The notes below the pieces were generated by a model. That model was not told the origin of the DNA. It made no database searches and was given only the letters and a program-made list of their open reading frames with translations. A DNA stretch of 59,035 nt from Rhodospirillales bacterium URHD0017 (GTDB lineage: Bacteria; Pseudomonadota; Alphaproteobacteria; Reyranellales; Reyranellaceae). The translations under genes were made by a program, and so were the position numbers. Below, piece after piece: positions 35,335-43,810 of this stretch (within the stretch, counting starts at the first letter, position 1; each line of letters begins with the position of its first letter). Location of the stretch: positions 1 through 59,035 of the forward strand of contig FODP01000035.1 in assembly GCA_900110395.1 (NCBI GenBank). The letters are read 5' to 3'.

Positions 35335-36579
35335 TCAGCGCGAGGATTTGCGCGCCGCCAGCCAGCGCGCTGGATCTGGCGTCAGCAGGGTGATCACGAA
35401 CGACACCAGGCAGAGCGCAGCACCGCCCAGGATGGCGCCGGTGTAGGAGCCGAAGAAGTCGTAGGCATAGCCTGCCACCGGTGAGCCGAGCAGGGCGCCG
35501 AAGGCGACGCCGCTGTAGAGCGCGCCGATGATCGAGCCCAGCGCCTTGCCGCCGAAATAGTCGGCGGCAAGCGAGGGCGCGATGGCGACGAAGCCGCCAT
35601 AGAAGGCGCCGAAGGCCAGCGCGAAGACGATCAGCGCCACGGCACTGGTCGACACCGACCACATCGCCAGCATGACGGCGGCGCCGACATACATCAGGCC
35701 GAACGAGTGTTTGCGCCCGATCCAGCCGGTGACGCTGGCGAACAGGAAGCGGCCGACCGTGCTGCCGACGCCGAGAAGCACGATCAGCAGCACGCCGAAG
35801 GCCTCGCCGAGCCCGACATCCTTGGCGTAGGGCGCGAGATGGACGAACGGGGCGAACAGGCCGAACGACATCAGGAGCGCTCCGACGTAGATCGACCAGA
35901 ACGGCCGTGAGCGCAGGGCCTCGCCGAGCGTCAGGCCGGCAGGCATGGCGCTTGCGCCCGAGGGATGCGGCGGGTCGCCGTCGGGTGTGAGGCCGTAGCG
36001 CTCGGGCGCGGGCCGCACCAGCGCACCGGAGACGGCGGCGCCCAGGACGGTGAGGGCGGCGAGCACGAGGTAGGTCTGGCGCCAGCCGAGATGGGGGATC
36101 AACTGGTGCGCCAAGGGTGCGCCGATCAGCGTGCCGACGCCGATGCCCGCGACGGCGATGCCGCTTGCCGTGCCGCGGCTGCGCACGAACCAGCGCTGCA
36201 CGGCGGCGACGCTCGGCACGTAGCTGAGGCCGATGCCCACGCCGACGCCGAGTCCGTAGCCGGCGTAGATCTGCCAGAGAGTGGTCGCCTGCGCGGCGGC
36301 GACAAGGCCGACGGCGATCAGTAGCAGGCCGCCGATCACGACGGGCCGGGGGCCGGTCCGGTCGGCGATGAGGCCGGCCGGGAAGCCCAGCGAGAAATAG
36401 AGGAAGGCCGAGATCGAGAAGACCAAGGCGGTCTCGCCGCGGCGCGCGCCGAACTCGCTCTCCAGCGCCCCGAAGAAGGCGGCGAAGGAGTAGGCGACGG
36501 CATAGCCCGTCAGCATGCACAGGAAGGCGCCGGTGACCACCCACCAGCCGGGAAAGACGCTTCGCTTGGTCTGGGTCAT
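35335..36579 (-). CDS. MFS transporter, monocarboxylate/OFA-like
   Basis: A 414-residue, 12-segment major facilitator. The first segment has GWWVVTGAFLCMLTGYAVAYSF, the WW motif common in oxalate/formate and monocarboxylate-type carriers. The loop between segments 2 and 3 is GLIADRTGPRPVVIGG. Segment 11 has FGALLGSPVAGYAYDFFGSY. It probably moves a small organic acid. It lies downstream of the PPK2 gene on the same strand with a hairpin between. Confidence 0.88.
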   Translation of the reverse strand: MTQTKRSVFPGWWVVTGAFLCMLTGYAVAYSFAAFFGALESEFGARRGETALVFSISAFLYFSLGFPAGLIADRTGPRPVVIGGLLLIAVGLVAAAQATTLWQIYAGYGLGVGVGIGLSYVPSVAAVQRWFVRSRGTASGIAVAGIGVGTLIGAPLAHQLIPHLGWRQTYLVLAALTVLGAAVSGALVRPAPERYGLTPDGDPPHPSGASAMPAGLTLGEALRSRPFWSIYVGALLMSFGLFAPFVHLAPYAKDVGLGEAFGVLLIVLLGVGSTVGRFLFASVTGWIGRKHSFGLMYVGAAVMLAMWSVSTSAVALIVFALAFGAFYGGFVAIAPSLAADYFGGKALGSIIGALYSGVAFGALLGSPVAGYAYDFFGSYTGAILGGAALCLVSFVITLLTPDPARWLAARKSSR

Positions 36580-36605
36580 GCCGGGAAACTAAGGAGCAGG
36601 GGAAT

Positions 36606-36623
36606 GATCGGCCACGGCCGATC
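36606..36623 (-). terminator. hairpin after the PPK2 gene
   Basis: GATCGGCC and GGCCGATC form an 8-bp inverted repeat with a 2-base centre, about 43 bp after the PPK2 stop. A second small repeat TTCGG/CCGAA follows at 36625-36640, closer to the gene. There is no T tract, so this is a weak call. Confidence 0.35.
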
Positions 36624-36665
36624 GTTCGGCGGATTCCGAAGGATCATGCCGGAGCGCGAACCCCA

Positions 36666-37487
36666 TTAGTGATGCTTGTTGTTCTTCTTCTTCTCGCCGG
36701 GCTTCCAGCCCCAAAGCTTGTTGGCTGCTTCGGCGATCTTGGGATCGAGTGGCTGCTCGAGGTCGTCGATGCCCTGGCCGACAATATCCTCGACGATCTT
36801 CAGGCCCCTCAGGCGGGCGCGCATCTTGTTGTTGGATGCGATCACGTGCCACGGCGCCCAGTCGGTATCGGTGCGCTCCAGCATGTCGTCGTACGCTTCG
36901 ATGTAGTCCTTGCGCTTTTCGATGTTTCGGAAATCCTCCAGCCCGATCTTGTAGTGCTTGTGCGGGTCGTCGAGCCGCTCGATCATGCGCTGCTTCTGCT
37001 CCTCGGCGCTGACATGGGCCAGGATCTTGACAATGCGCACGCCGTCGTCGGTGAGTTCGCGCTCGAACTCGTTGATCTCACGATAGGCCCGCTTCCAGGC
37101 TTCCTTGTCGCAAAAGCCTTCGACGCGCTCGACCAGCACGCGGCCGTACCAGGTGCGGTCGAAGATCGCCCAGTTGCCCGGCGCCGGCAGGCGGTTCCAG
37201 AAGCGCCAGAGGTAATGGCGGCCCTGCTCCTCGGGTGTCGGCGCCCCGATGCGCCAGACATGGACCGATTTCGGCTCCAGCGTGCTGACGATACGCTCGA
37301 TCAGGCCGCCCTTGCCGGCGGCATCCCAGCCGTCGATGCCGATCAGGACCCGGCCGCCGGTGCGCAGATTATGGACCTGCAGGTCGAGCAGCCGGTGCTG
37401 GAGCTTTTCCAGCTTGTCTTCGTAGTCGTCCTTGTCGATCGGATCGTTGTCCATCTCGATCTTGTCGAGGCTCGGCCACTTGCCCAT
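36666..37487 (-). CDS. ppk2: polyphosphate kinase 2 (PPK2)
   Basis: A 273-residue kinase that transfers phosphate between polyphosphate and nucleotides. The P-loop is GIDGWDAAGKGG (residues 50-61). The lid segment reads FDRTWYGRVLVERVEGF, and RRxxx-type and KHYKIGLEDF features typical of PPK2 follow. The C-terminal tail is Lys-rich. The ATG at 37487 has GGAGGGA before it. The subclass (I, II or III) cannot be fixed by eye, though a single-domain form excludes the two-domain class II. Divergent from the mla operon. Confidence 0.93.
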   Translation of the reverse strand: MGKWPSLDKIEMDNDPIDKDDYEDKLEKLQHRLLDLQVHNLRTGGRVLIGIDGWDAAGKGGLIERIVSTLEPKSVHVWRIGAPTPEEQGRHYLWRFWNRLPAPGNWAIFDRTWYGRVLVERVEGFCDKEAWKRAYREINEFERELTDDGVRIVKILAHVSAEEQKQRMIERLDDPHKHYKIGLEDFRNIEKRKDYIEAYDDMLERTDTDWAPWHVIASNNKMRARLRGLKIVEDIVGQGIDDLEQPLDPKIAEAANKLWGWKPGEKKKNNKHH

Positions 37488-37552
37488 CGGTCCCTCCGGT
37501 GGCGGATCGTGACAGCGCCGGAGTCCGGAGGCAATTGCACCAATCGGCGAGA

Positions 37553-37582
37553 TTGACAGCGCCAAGCCGCACGACGACTAAT
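37553..37582 (+). promoter_or_regulatory. candidate promoter of the mla operon, possibly giving a leaderless mRNA
   Basis: TTGACA (37553-37558) is followed after 18 bases by ACTAAT (37577-37582). The mlaE ATG begins at 37591, only 8 bases after the -10 box, and no ribosome site is present, so transcription would start at or within a base or two of the ATG. Confidence 0.45.
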
Positions 37583-37590
37583 CATCGCCG

Positions 37591-38715
37591 ATGGCCGACG
37601 CCCAACCCACCATCCGATACACCCAGCGCGCAGGAAAACCCGTCATCGAGGTCGCCGGCACATGGACGGTGTTCAGCCTGCGCGGCATCCGGCGCATGGC
37701 CGAAAAGGCCCTGGCTGCGGCGGGCACCGGCAAGGCCGACCGCATCGTCGACGCCAAGAAGGTCGAGCGGCTTGATACCGCCGGCGCGCTCGAGATCCTG
37801 CTGCTGGCCGGTGGGCCCGAAGTCCAGATCGAGACCGCTGAAAAGGCCCATGCCGACCTGTTCAAGGTCGTCCAGGACAACATGTGCGAGGCGCCGCCCG
37901 AGCGCCATCCGAGCTGGCTCGCCCACTGGCTGGAGGAGATCGGGCGCAACACCGTCCATCTCTACGAGCAGGGCGTGAACCTGGCTTCGTTCTTCGGCGA
38001 GATCCTCGTGACCTTCGTCGAGGCCTGCCTGCACCCCAAGCGCTTCCGTCTGAACGCGGTCGTGCGCCAGATGTACGAGGTCTGGATCCGCGCCCTGGTC
38101 ATCGTGGGCGTGCTTACCTTCCTGATCGGCGTGGTGATCGCCTACCAGGGCGTCCAGCAGCTGAAGCAGTTCGGCGCCGAGACCTTCACCGTCGAGGCCG
38201 TCGGCATCGGCATGTTCCGCGAGCTCGGCGTGCTGCTGACCGCCATCATCGTCGCCGGCCGCTCGGGCAGCGCCTTCACCGCCCAGATCGGCACCATGCA
38301 GGTCAACCAGGAGGTCGATGCCATGCGCACGATCGGGCTGAACCCGATCGAATGGCTGGTCATGCCGCGCATCTCCGCGCTGGTGATCTCCATGCCGCTG
38401 CTTGCCTTCTGGGGCGACATGACCGGGCTCCTGGGCGGCGCCGTCGCCTGCACGATCTATCTCGACTTCACGTTCGTTCAATTCTTCGAGCGGCTGCGCG
38501 ACACGGTGGGGCCGTGGCACTTCTACGTCGGCATGATCAAGGCGCCGGTGTTCGGCGCGGTGATCGCCATCATCGGCTGCTTCGAGGGCCTGCAGGTCAG
38601 GGGCAGCGCCGAGAGCGTCGGTCAGCTCACCACAAAGTCGGTGGTCGAATCGATCTTCTGCGTGATCGTGCTCGACGCGATATTCTCGATCATCTTCCTG
38701 CTGGCGAACGTGTGA
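37591..38715 (+). CDS. mlaE: MlaE-type lipid ABC permease fused to an N-terminal STAS domain
   Basis: A 374-residue protein. Residues 1-105 form a STAS-like domain (KPVIEVAGTWTVFSLRGIRR, then IVDAKKVERLDTAGALEIL), the job done by the separate protein MlaB in E. coli. The permease domain follows with five or six hydrophobic segments and the family motifs GVQQLKQFGAETFTVEAVG, RELGVLLTAIIVAGRSGSAF, MRTIGLNPIEWLVMPR and CFEGLQVRGSAESVG. It moves phospholipids between membranes. First of four coupled genes. Confidence 0.94.
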   Translation: MADAQPTIRYTQRAGKPVIEVAGTWTVFSLRGIRRMAEKALAAAGTGKADRIVDAKKVERLDTAGALEILLLAGGPEVQIETAEKAHADLFKVVQDNMCEAPPERHPSWLAHWLEEIGRNTVHLYEQGVNLASFFGEILVTFVEACLHPKRFRLNAVVRQMYEVWIRALVIVGVLTFLIGVVIAYQGVQQLKQFGAETFTVEAVGIGMFRELGVLLTAIIVAGRSGSAFTAQIGTMQVNQEVDAMRTIGLNPIEWLVMPRISALVISMPLLAFWGDMTGLLGGAVACTIYLDFTFVQFFERLRDTVGPWHFYVGMIKAPVFGAVIAIIGCFEGLQVRGSAESVGQLTTKSVVESIFCVIVLDAIFSIIFLLANV

Positions 38716-39578
38716 TGGCCGATGCTGCCGCCCCGGCGAAGGAACATGCCGAGAAGCCTGCGCCGCCCAAGCTGCACGAGGGTGGACAGCTCGTCGATCA
38801 CAGCGACGGCCGCGACGTCGTGCTGAAGTTGCGCGGCGTGCGCACGCAGTTCGGCGACAACGTCATCCACGACAATCTCGATTTCGACGTATTCCGCGGC
38901 GAGATTATCGGCCTGGTCGGCGGGTCGGGCACCGGCAAGTCCGTCTTGTTGCGTACCATCATTGGCCTCAACGGGCACACCAAGGGGACCATCGAGATGC
39001 TGGGAGTCGCTACCGACACCCTGCACGGCCAGGCCGAGCGCAAAATGCAGGCGCGTACCGGCGTGCAGTTCCAGGATGGCGCCCTGTTTTCCTCGCTCAG
39101 CGTCACCGAGAACATCATCGTGCCGATCCGCGAGCATATCGGCCTCGAGGAGCAGACGATGCGCGACATCGCGGCGCTCAAGGTCGCCATGGTCGGCCTG
39201 CCGCCCGATGCCGGCGACAAGAAGCCCTCGGAACTTTCCGGCGGCATGCGCAAGCGCGCCAGCCTCGCCCGCGCCCTGGCGCTCGATCCGGACCTGCTGT
39301 TCCTCGACGAGCCGACGGCCGGCCTCGACCCGATCGGCGCGGCGCATTACGACGAGCTGGTCAAGGGCCTGAACAAGAGCCTGGGTGTGACGATTCTCAT
39401 GGTCACGCACGACCTGGATAGCCTTTATGCAGCTTGTGATCGCATTGCCGTGCTGCTCGACAAGCGCGTCGTGGTAGGTACGATAGACGAGTTGCTCGAG
39501 TTCGATCACCCTTGGGTCCAGGAATACTTCCGTGGACCGCGCGGGCGGGCGGCGGCACCGGCGGCCAGGCAGGAGTAG
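38715..39578 (+). CDS. mlaF: MlaF-type lipid ABC transporter ATP-binding protein
   Basis: A 287-residue ATPase. Walker A is GGSGTGKS, the signature LSGGMRKRASLARAL, Walker B LLFLDEPTAGLDP and the H-loop VTHDLDS. The N-terminal 35 residues are an extra Ala/Pro/Lys-rich leader compared with E. coli MlaF. TGATG coupling to mlaE. It ends with an Ala/Arg-rich tail, RGRAAAPAARQE. Confidence 0.94.
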   Translation: MADAAAPAKEHAEKPAPPKLHEGGQLVDHSDGRDVVLKLRGVRTQFGDNVIHDNLDFDVFRGEIIGLVGGSGTGKSVLLRTIIGLNGHTKGTIEMLGVATDTLHGQAERKMQARTGVQFQDGALFSSLSVTENIIVPIREHIGLEEQTMRDIAALKVAMVGLPPDAGDKKPSELSGGMRKRASLARALALDPDLLFLDEPTAGLDPIGAAHYDELVKGLNKSLGVTILMVTHDLDSLYAACDRIAVLLDKRVVVGTIDELLEFDHPWVQEYFRGPRGRAAAPAARQE

Positions 39579-39589
39579 AGCGGCGGCAA

Positions 39590-40624
39590 ATGGAAAGAAG
39601 ATCGCCTTATGTGCTGATCGGCGCGGCGATGATCCTGTTCATTGCCGCTGTCGCGGGCTTCGTCATCTGGAAGCTGCGGGCGGGCGATCGCACGGCGTAC
39701 GCTTACTACGACATTCTGTTCTCGGGTGACGTGCAGGGGCTGACCACCGATTCGCCGGTGTTCTATCGCGGCCTGCGCGTCGGCCGCGTCTCCAATATCC
39801 AGCTCACCTCGCGCGTCGACACCCAGCGCTCGACGGGGCGCGAGCGGCTCAGCGAGAAGATCGAGGTCACGGTCGCGGTCGACTGGAACATCGACATCCG
39901 CGAGCGCTCCTACGCGGTGTTCGAGAAGCCGTTCATTGCCGGCGCGCCGTTCATCCAGATCGTCGGCCGCCTCGACGTCGACCAGATCAAGCCCAAGAAA
40001 AAGGCAGGCGACAGGCCTTACCCCGAGATCCGCGAGGGCGCGTCGTTCCTGCAGGCGACGTCGACCTCGGCGCAGGAACTGCTGACCAAGGCCGGTGTCA
40101 CCGTCGACCGCCTGAACGAGCTTTTGAGTCCCGACAATGTCGGCGCAGTCGCCGATTCGCTGCGCAACATCCAGACGCTGACGACGGCCTTCGCCAAGCA
40201 GGATGCGGCAATCCAGTCGACCCTCGCCGAGCTTCCCGTCGCCATCGCCGAGTTCCGCAAGACCTTCGACAAGGTCAATACGCTCAGTGATTCGCTGAAC
40301 GTGCTTGCCCTCGAGCTCGGGCCGCAGGACGCGGCCACCAAGAAGGCGCTGGCCGGCAAGGAGCCGAGCGAACTCAACAAGACCATCGTCGAGGCGCGCG
40401 TCGCCCTGAAGAACATCGACAACGCAGCAGGTCAGCTCAGCAAGCTGGTCAACGACAGCAAGGGACCGGTCAAGAACTTCACCGAGTCGGGCCTTACCGA
40501 GCTGTCGATGACCATCCGCGAGCTGCGCCAGCTCACCGCCAATCTGAACGTCATCGCTACCCGGCTCGAGCGCGATCCGGCGGGCTTCGTCTTCAGCGGC
40601 AAGCAGGGATACACGCCTAAATGA
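39590..40624 (+). CDS. mlaD: MlaD-type MCE-domain lipid-binding protein
   Basis: A 344-residue protein anchored by one membrane segment (residues 8-28, VLIGAAMILFIAAVAGFVIW). The MCE domain follows (about 37-130) with YYDILFSGDVQGLTTDSPVFY and RGLRVGRVSNI. After it comes a long helical region (about 165-330) expected to form a tunnel or coiled coil in the periplasm. E. coli MlaD is much shorter; this longer type is common in alphaproteobacteria. Overlaps the next gene by 4 bp. Confidence 0.93.
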   Translation: MERRSPYVLIGAAMILFIAAVAGFVIWKLRAGDRTAYAYYDILFSGDVQGLTTDSPVFYRGLRVGRVSNIQLTSRVDTQRSTGRERLSEKIEVTVAVDWNIDIRERSYAVFEKPFIAGAPFIQIVGRLDVDQIKPKKKAGDRPYPEIREGASFLQATSTSAQELLTKAGVTVDRLNELLSPDNVGAVADSLRNIQTLTTAFAKQDAAIQSTLAELPVAIAEFRKTFDKVNTLSDSLNVLALELGPQDAATKKALAGKEPSELNKTIVEARVALKNIDNAAGQLSKLVNDSKGPVKNFTESGLTELSMTIRELRQLTANLNVIATRLERDPAGFVFSGKQGYTPK

Positions 40625-41346
40625 TTCCCCGCCTGGCCGCCCTCGTGGCGGCCGCCACTATGCTTGCCGGCTGCGCGCTTCTCGAAGCGCCCGAGCAACA
40701 AGACCTCTACACGGTGACGCCGAAGAGTACCTTCGACCCCGACCTGCCGTCGGTCTACTGGCAGCTCGCGGTCGAGGCGCCGGCCGCCGCCGCCAACCTC
40801 AACACGGGCCGCATCGCGCTTGCGCTGACGCCGACCTCGTCGGACTACTATGCCAAGGCGGCGTGGACCGACCGAGCGCCCCTGATGGTGCAGACGCGCA
40901 TCGTCGATTCCTTCGAGAACACGAAAAAGATCGTGGCGGTGGCGCGCGAATCGATCGGCATCCGCTCCAACTACGTGCTGCAGCCCGACCTGCGCAACTT
41001 CGAGGCGCTCTACTACTACGGCAAGCCGCCGATCGTGCGCGTGCGCATCATCGCCAAGCTGGTGCGCATGCCCGACCGGCAGATCATCGGCGTCGCTTCC
41101 TTCGAGCGCTGCGTGCGGGCGCGCACCGACACCATTCCCAAGGTCGTCGAGGCGTTCGACCAGGCGCTGGGCAGCGTCATCAAGCGCCTGGTCGCTTGGA
41201 CCTTGCGCACGCCGCCGGCGCGACCGGCCCCCGACGACGCGCCCTACAACATCGAGCGTTTTCGCAATCCGGCCAACGCCGTGGTCGACAGCGAGAACTG
41301 CCCCAAGGGCAACGACGCCTCGATGGTCCCGCTGACGGACGAGTAA
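40621..41346 (+). CDS. ABC-type transport auxiliary lipoprotein (PqiC-like) of the mla operon
   Basis: A 241-residue lipoprotein. The signal MIPRLAALVAAATMLAGC places lipidation at Cys18. The body has a PqiC/auxiliary-lipoprotein pattern: DLYTVTPKSTF, VYWQLAVEAPAAAANLNTGR (about residues 45-64), then YYAKAAWTDRAPLMVQTRIV and the long helix TIPKVVEAFDQALGSVIKRL. It probably sits on the outer membrane and receives or stabilises the MCE component. ATGA-coupled to mlaD. Confidence 0.9.
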   Translation: MIPRLAALVAAATMLAGCALLEAPEQQDLYTVTPKSTFDPDLPSVYWQLAVEAPAAAANLNTGRIALALTPTSSDYYAKAAWTDRAPLMVQTRIVDSFENTKKIVAVARESIGIRSNYVLQPDLRNFEALYYYGKPPIVRVRIIAKLVRMPDRQIIGVASFERCVRARTDTIPKVVEAFDQALGSVIKRLVAWTLRTPPARPAPDDAPYNIERFRNPANAVVDSENCPKGNDASMVPLTDE

Positions 41347-41372
41347 GGGAGCACGGGCCTCCGGTCGCCTCA

Positions 41373-41515
41373 TTGCTGGGAGCGCGCCACTCCGTGGCGC
41401 TCATGTTCATGCTCTTCCTGACCGCGCGCATCTTGCGCGCTCATGCTTCATGAGCGAGCCGGAGGCTCGCGGTCCGGAAGACTATGAGCGCCACGGAGTG
41501 GCGCGCTCCCAGCAA
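41373..41515. repeat. 143-bp palindromic element with perfect 32-bp inverted ends
   Basis: 41373-41404 and 41484-41515 are exact reverse complements. The outer half reads TTGCTGGGAGCGCGCCACTC and each arm also folds on itself (GCGCCAC/GTGGCGC). Inside are a second pair of blocks, CTTCCTGACCGCG and CGCGGTCCGGAAG. It fills the gap between the convergent mla lipoprotein and phosphotransferase-like genes. It shares its inner blocks and plan with the element at 53068-53194. Confidence 0.85.
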
Positions 41516-41525
41516 AGACGCTCCC

Positions 41526-42590
41526 CTAAGCCCTCTTCTCCACCATCGACCAGGCCATGTCGGCCAGCGCCTTGGCGCGGTTGCCGTACTTGGTGGCGGT
41601 CTCCGACGAGGCGTTGCCGTCCAGCCCGCGCTTGTAGACGCCCTGCACGATGGCGGCGAGGCGGAACAGCGAGAAGGCGAGGTAGAAGTCGAAGGACGGC
41701 ACCTCCTTGCGCCCGGTCCGCCGCGCATAGGCCGCGAGGTATTCCGGCTCGCTGGGGATGCCGAACGACTTGAGGTCGAGGCCGGCATAGCCGCCCGAGG
41801 CGCCGAAGCCCTCGCCGAAGTGATACATCATGCAGTTGTAGCCGAGGTCGGCCAGGGGATGGCCGAGCGTCGAGAGCTCCCAGTCGAGCACCGCCACGAT
41901 GCGCGGCTCGGTCGGATGGACGATGGTGTTGCCCAGACGATAGTCGCCGTGGTTGACGCGCGTCTCGTCGCCCGGCGGGATGTTGGCCGGCAGCCACTGC
42001 TTCAGCTTCTCCATCGCCTCGATGTGCTCGGTGCGGGCGAGGTCGTACTGGCTCGACCACCGCGAAATCTGGCGCTGGATGTACTGACCCTCGCGACCGA
42101 AGTCGCCGAGGCCAACGGCGCGGTAGTCGACATTATGGATGCGCGCCAGCACGTCGTTCATGGAATCGAAGATCTTGGCCCGGTCGGTCGGCGAGATGCC
42201 GGGCATGCGGGGATCGGCCAGCACGCGGCCCGGCGTGAACTCCATGATGTAGAAGGCGGTGCCGATCACGCCGTCGTCTTGGCAGAGCGCGTAGGGCTTC
42301 GGAACGGGCACGTCGGTATGGTCGCTGAGCGCCTTGATCACACGATATTCGCGATCGACCTGATGGGCCGAGGGCAAAAGCTTGCCCGGCGGCTTCTTGC
42401 GCAGCACGTACATGCGCCCGCCGCCGTCCGTGATGTGGAACGTGGGATTGCTCTGGCCGCCCTCGAACTGAAGGAGGCGCGCAGGCCCGCGGTAGCCGCC
42501 GACATGGGCCTTCATGTAGTCGGCGAGACGCGCCTCATCGAAGACGTGAGCGGCACGGACCGGAGTGAGGTTGTCGGGCAATTCGGACAT
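41526..42590 (-). CDS. aminoglycoside phosphotransferase-fold protein (ACAD10/APH-like)
   Basis: A 354-residue kinase-fold protein. The ATP-binding strand reads LLQFEGGQSNPTFHI and the Lys lies in MYVLRKKPPG. The catalytic loop is NHGDYRLGNTIV, with Asp as base, and the metal-binding motif is VLDWELSTLGHPLADLGY. This matches the phosphotransferase domain of human ACAD10/11 and their bacterial single-domain relatives, which occur with acyl-CoA dehydrogenases and may phosphorylate 4-hydroxyacyl-CoAs. Not an antibiotic resistance gene on this evidence. Confidence 0.9.
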   Translation of the reverse strand: MSELPDNLTPVRAAHVFDEARLADYMKAHVGGYRGPARLLQFEGGQSNPTFHITDGGGRMYVLRKKPPGKLLPSAHQVDREYRVIKALSDHTDVPVPKPYALCQDDGVIGTAFYIMEFTPGRVLADPRMPGISPTDRAKIFDSMNDVLARIHNVDYRAVGLGDFGREGQYIQRQISRWSSQYDLARTEHIEAMEKLKQWLPANIPPGDETRVNHGDYRLGNTIVHPTEPRIVAVLDWELSTLGHPLADLGYNCMMYHFGEGFGASGGYAGLDLKSFGIPSEPEYLAAYARRTGRKEVPSFDFYLAFSLFRLAAIVQGVYKRGLDGNASSETATKYGNRAKALADMAWSMVEKRA

Positions 42591-42732
42591 CGGTTGGACG
42601 CTGTTGGTGACATTGCTGTGGTCGTGACGGTTTTACCGCCGAAGCGGGCCAATGACGAGGGATGGCGCAAATCGGCGGGGCGTAGCGATTAAGGACGGTA
42701 CATCCGCCGTCGCTTCACGTCCGAGGAAAACG

Positions 42733-43743
42733 ATGTCCAAATTCCGCAGCATCCCTTACGCCGTTCTGTCGGGCAGCCTGCTCGTCGGCGGCAGCGCATA
42801 CGCGCAATCGATGTACAGCATCGACCAGCGTCAGGACTACCAGCAGAACCGCATTGAGCAGGGCATCCAGAGCGGCCAGATCACCCGCAGCGAGGCCTAT
42901 CGCCTCGAGCAGGGCGAGCGGGCGATCGATCGCGCCCAGGCTCGCGCCCGCGCCGATGGCGTGGTGACGCAGCAGGAGCGCAACCGCATCGAGCGCATGA
43001 CCGACCGCGAAGGCCAGCAGATCTATCGCCAGAGCCACGACAGCCAGCAGGCCTGGGATCGTGGCCAGAACTGGGGCCGCACCGATGGGCGCTATGACGG
43101 CTGGCGCGATCGCAACTACGCCGGCCGTGACGGCGGCCGCGATGGTTGGGGCAACCACAACTGGGACAACCGTGGGGATCAGGGGCGTCACGACGGCTGG
43201 ACTCAGGGCCAGCACAATGGCTGGGACGGCAACCGCCCGCCCGGCATCGAGCGCCGCGATGCGTACAACGACCATCGCATCGCCAACGGCACGCGCGATG
43301 GCTCGCTGACCCCGCACGAGGCCAATCGGCTGGATCGCGGCCAGAACCGCGTCGACCGCTACGAGGCGCGCGCCCGCTCCGACGGCCAGGTGACGCCTTA
43401 TGAGCGCGGCCGCATCAACCAGATGCAGACCGACCAGAGCCGCAGCATCTATCAGGCGCGCCACAACGATCGTACGGCGACGACGGCGCCGGCGACCGGC
43501 ACGCAGCAGCCCTCGCACAACTGGGGCAACGGCGGATGGCAGCGCCAGCAGGCCAGCATGCCGCAAGCGCCGCGACCGACGCAGCCGCAGCAGGCCCCGC
43601 GGCCGGCGCCGCAGCAGCCTCAGTACAACGGCGGCAACGGCGGCTGGCGGATGCAGCAGGCGGCAGCGACGCCGGCACAGCAGCCGAGCTTCCAGCGCGC
43701 CGCGGCTCCGACCGGTGGTGCGCCGCGTACGCGCAGCCGATAG
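42733..43743 (+). CDS. secreted protein with duplicated 74-residue module and Gly/Trp/Asn-rich linker
   Basis: A 336-residue protein with a signal peptide ending at AYAQS (about residue 25). Residues 30-103 and 172-245 are two copies of one module that align without gaps with about 31 of 74 identical positions. Each contains a long Arg/Glu/Gln-rich helix and a DGxVTxxER segment (ARADGVVTQQERNRI; ARSDGQVTPYERGRI) that resembles half an EF-hand. The linker (104-171) is rich in Gly, Trp, Asp, Asn and Arg, and the tail is Pro/Gln/Ala-rich. The ATG has AGGA before it and a hairpin terminator follows. No function is known to me. Confidence 0.82.
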   Translation: MSKFRSIPYAVLSGSLLVGGSAYAQSMYSIDQRQDYQQNRIEQGIQSGQITRSEAYRLEQGERAIDRAQARARADGVVTQQERNRIERMTDREGQQIYRQSHDSQQAWDRGQNWGRTDGRYDGWRDRNYAGRDGGRDGWGNHNWDNRGDQGRHDGWTQGQHNGWDGNRPPGIERRDAYNDHRIANGTRDGSLTPHEANRLDRGQNRVDRYEARARSDGQVTPYERGRINQMQTDQSRSIYQARHNDRTATTAPATGTQQPSHNWGNGGWQRQQASMPQAPRPTQPQQAPRPAPQQPQYNGGNGGWRMQQAAATPAQQPSFQRAAAPTGGAPRTRSR

Positions 43744-43758
43744 GGCAGGTCATGGAAT

Positions 43759-43784
43759 GGACGCGCCGTGTACGTGGCGCGTCC
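43759..43784. terminator. bidirectional hairpin between convergent genes
   Basis: GGACGCGCC pairs with GGCGCGTCC across an 8-base loop, 15 bp after the module protein stop and 26 bp from the acyl-CoA synthetase stop. No long T tract. It can serve both converging genes. Confidence 0.55.
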
Positions 43785-43810
43785 TCCATTCACGTCCTCA
43801 GTTCACGCCC

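Noticed and set aside
41526..42590. Antibiotic resistance (aminoglycoside phosphotransferase)
   Set aside because: The fold is shared, but the motifs match the ACAD10/11-associated metabolic branch and the genome context has no resistance genes.
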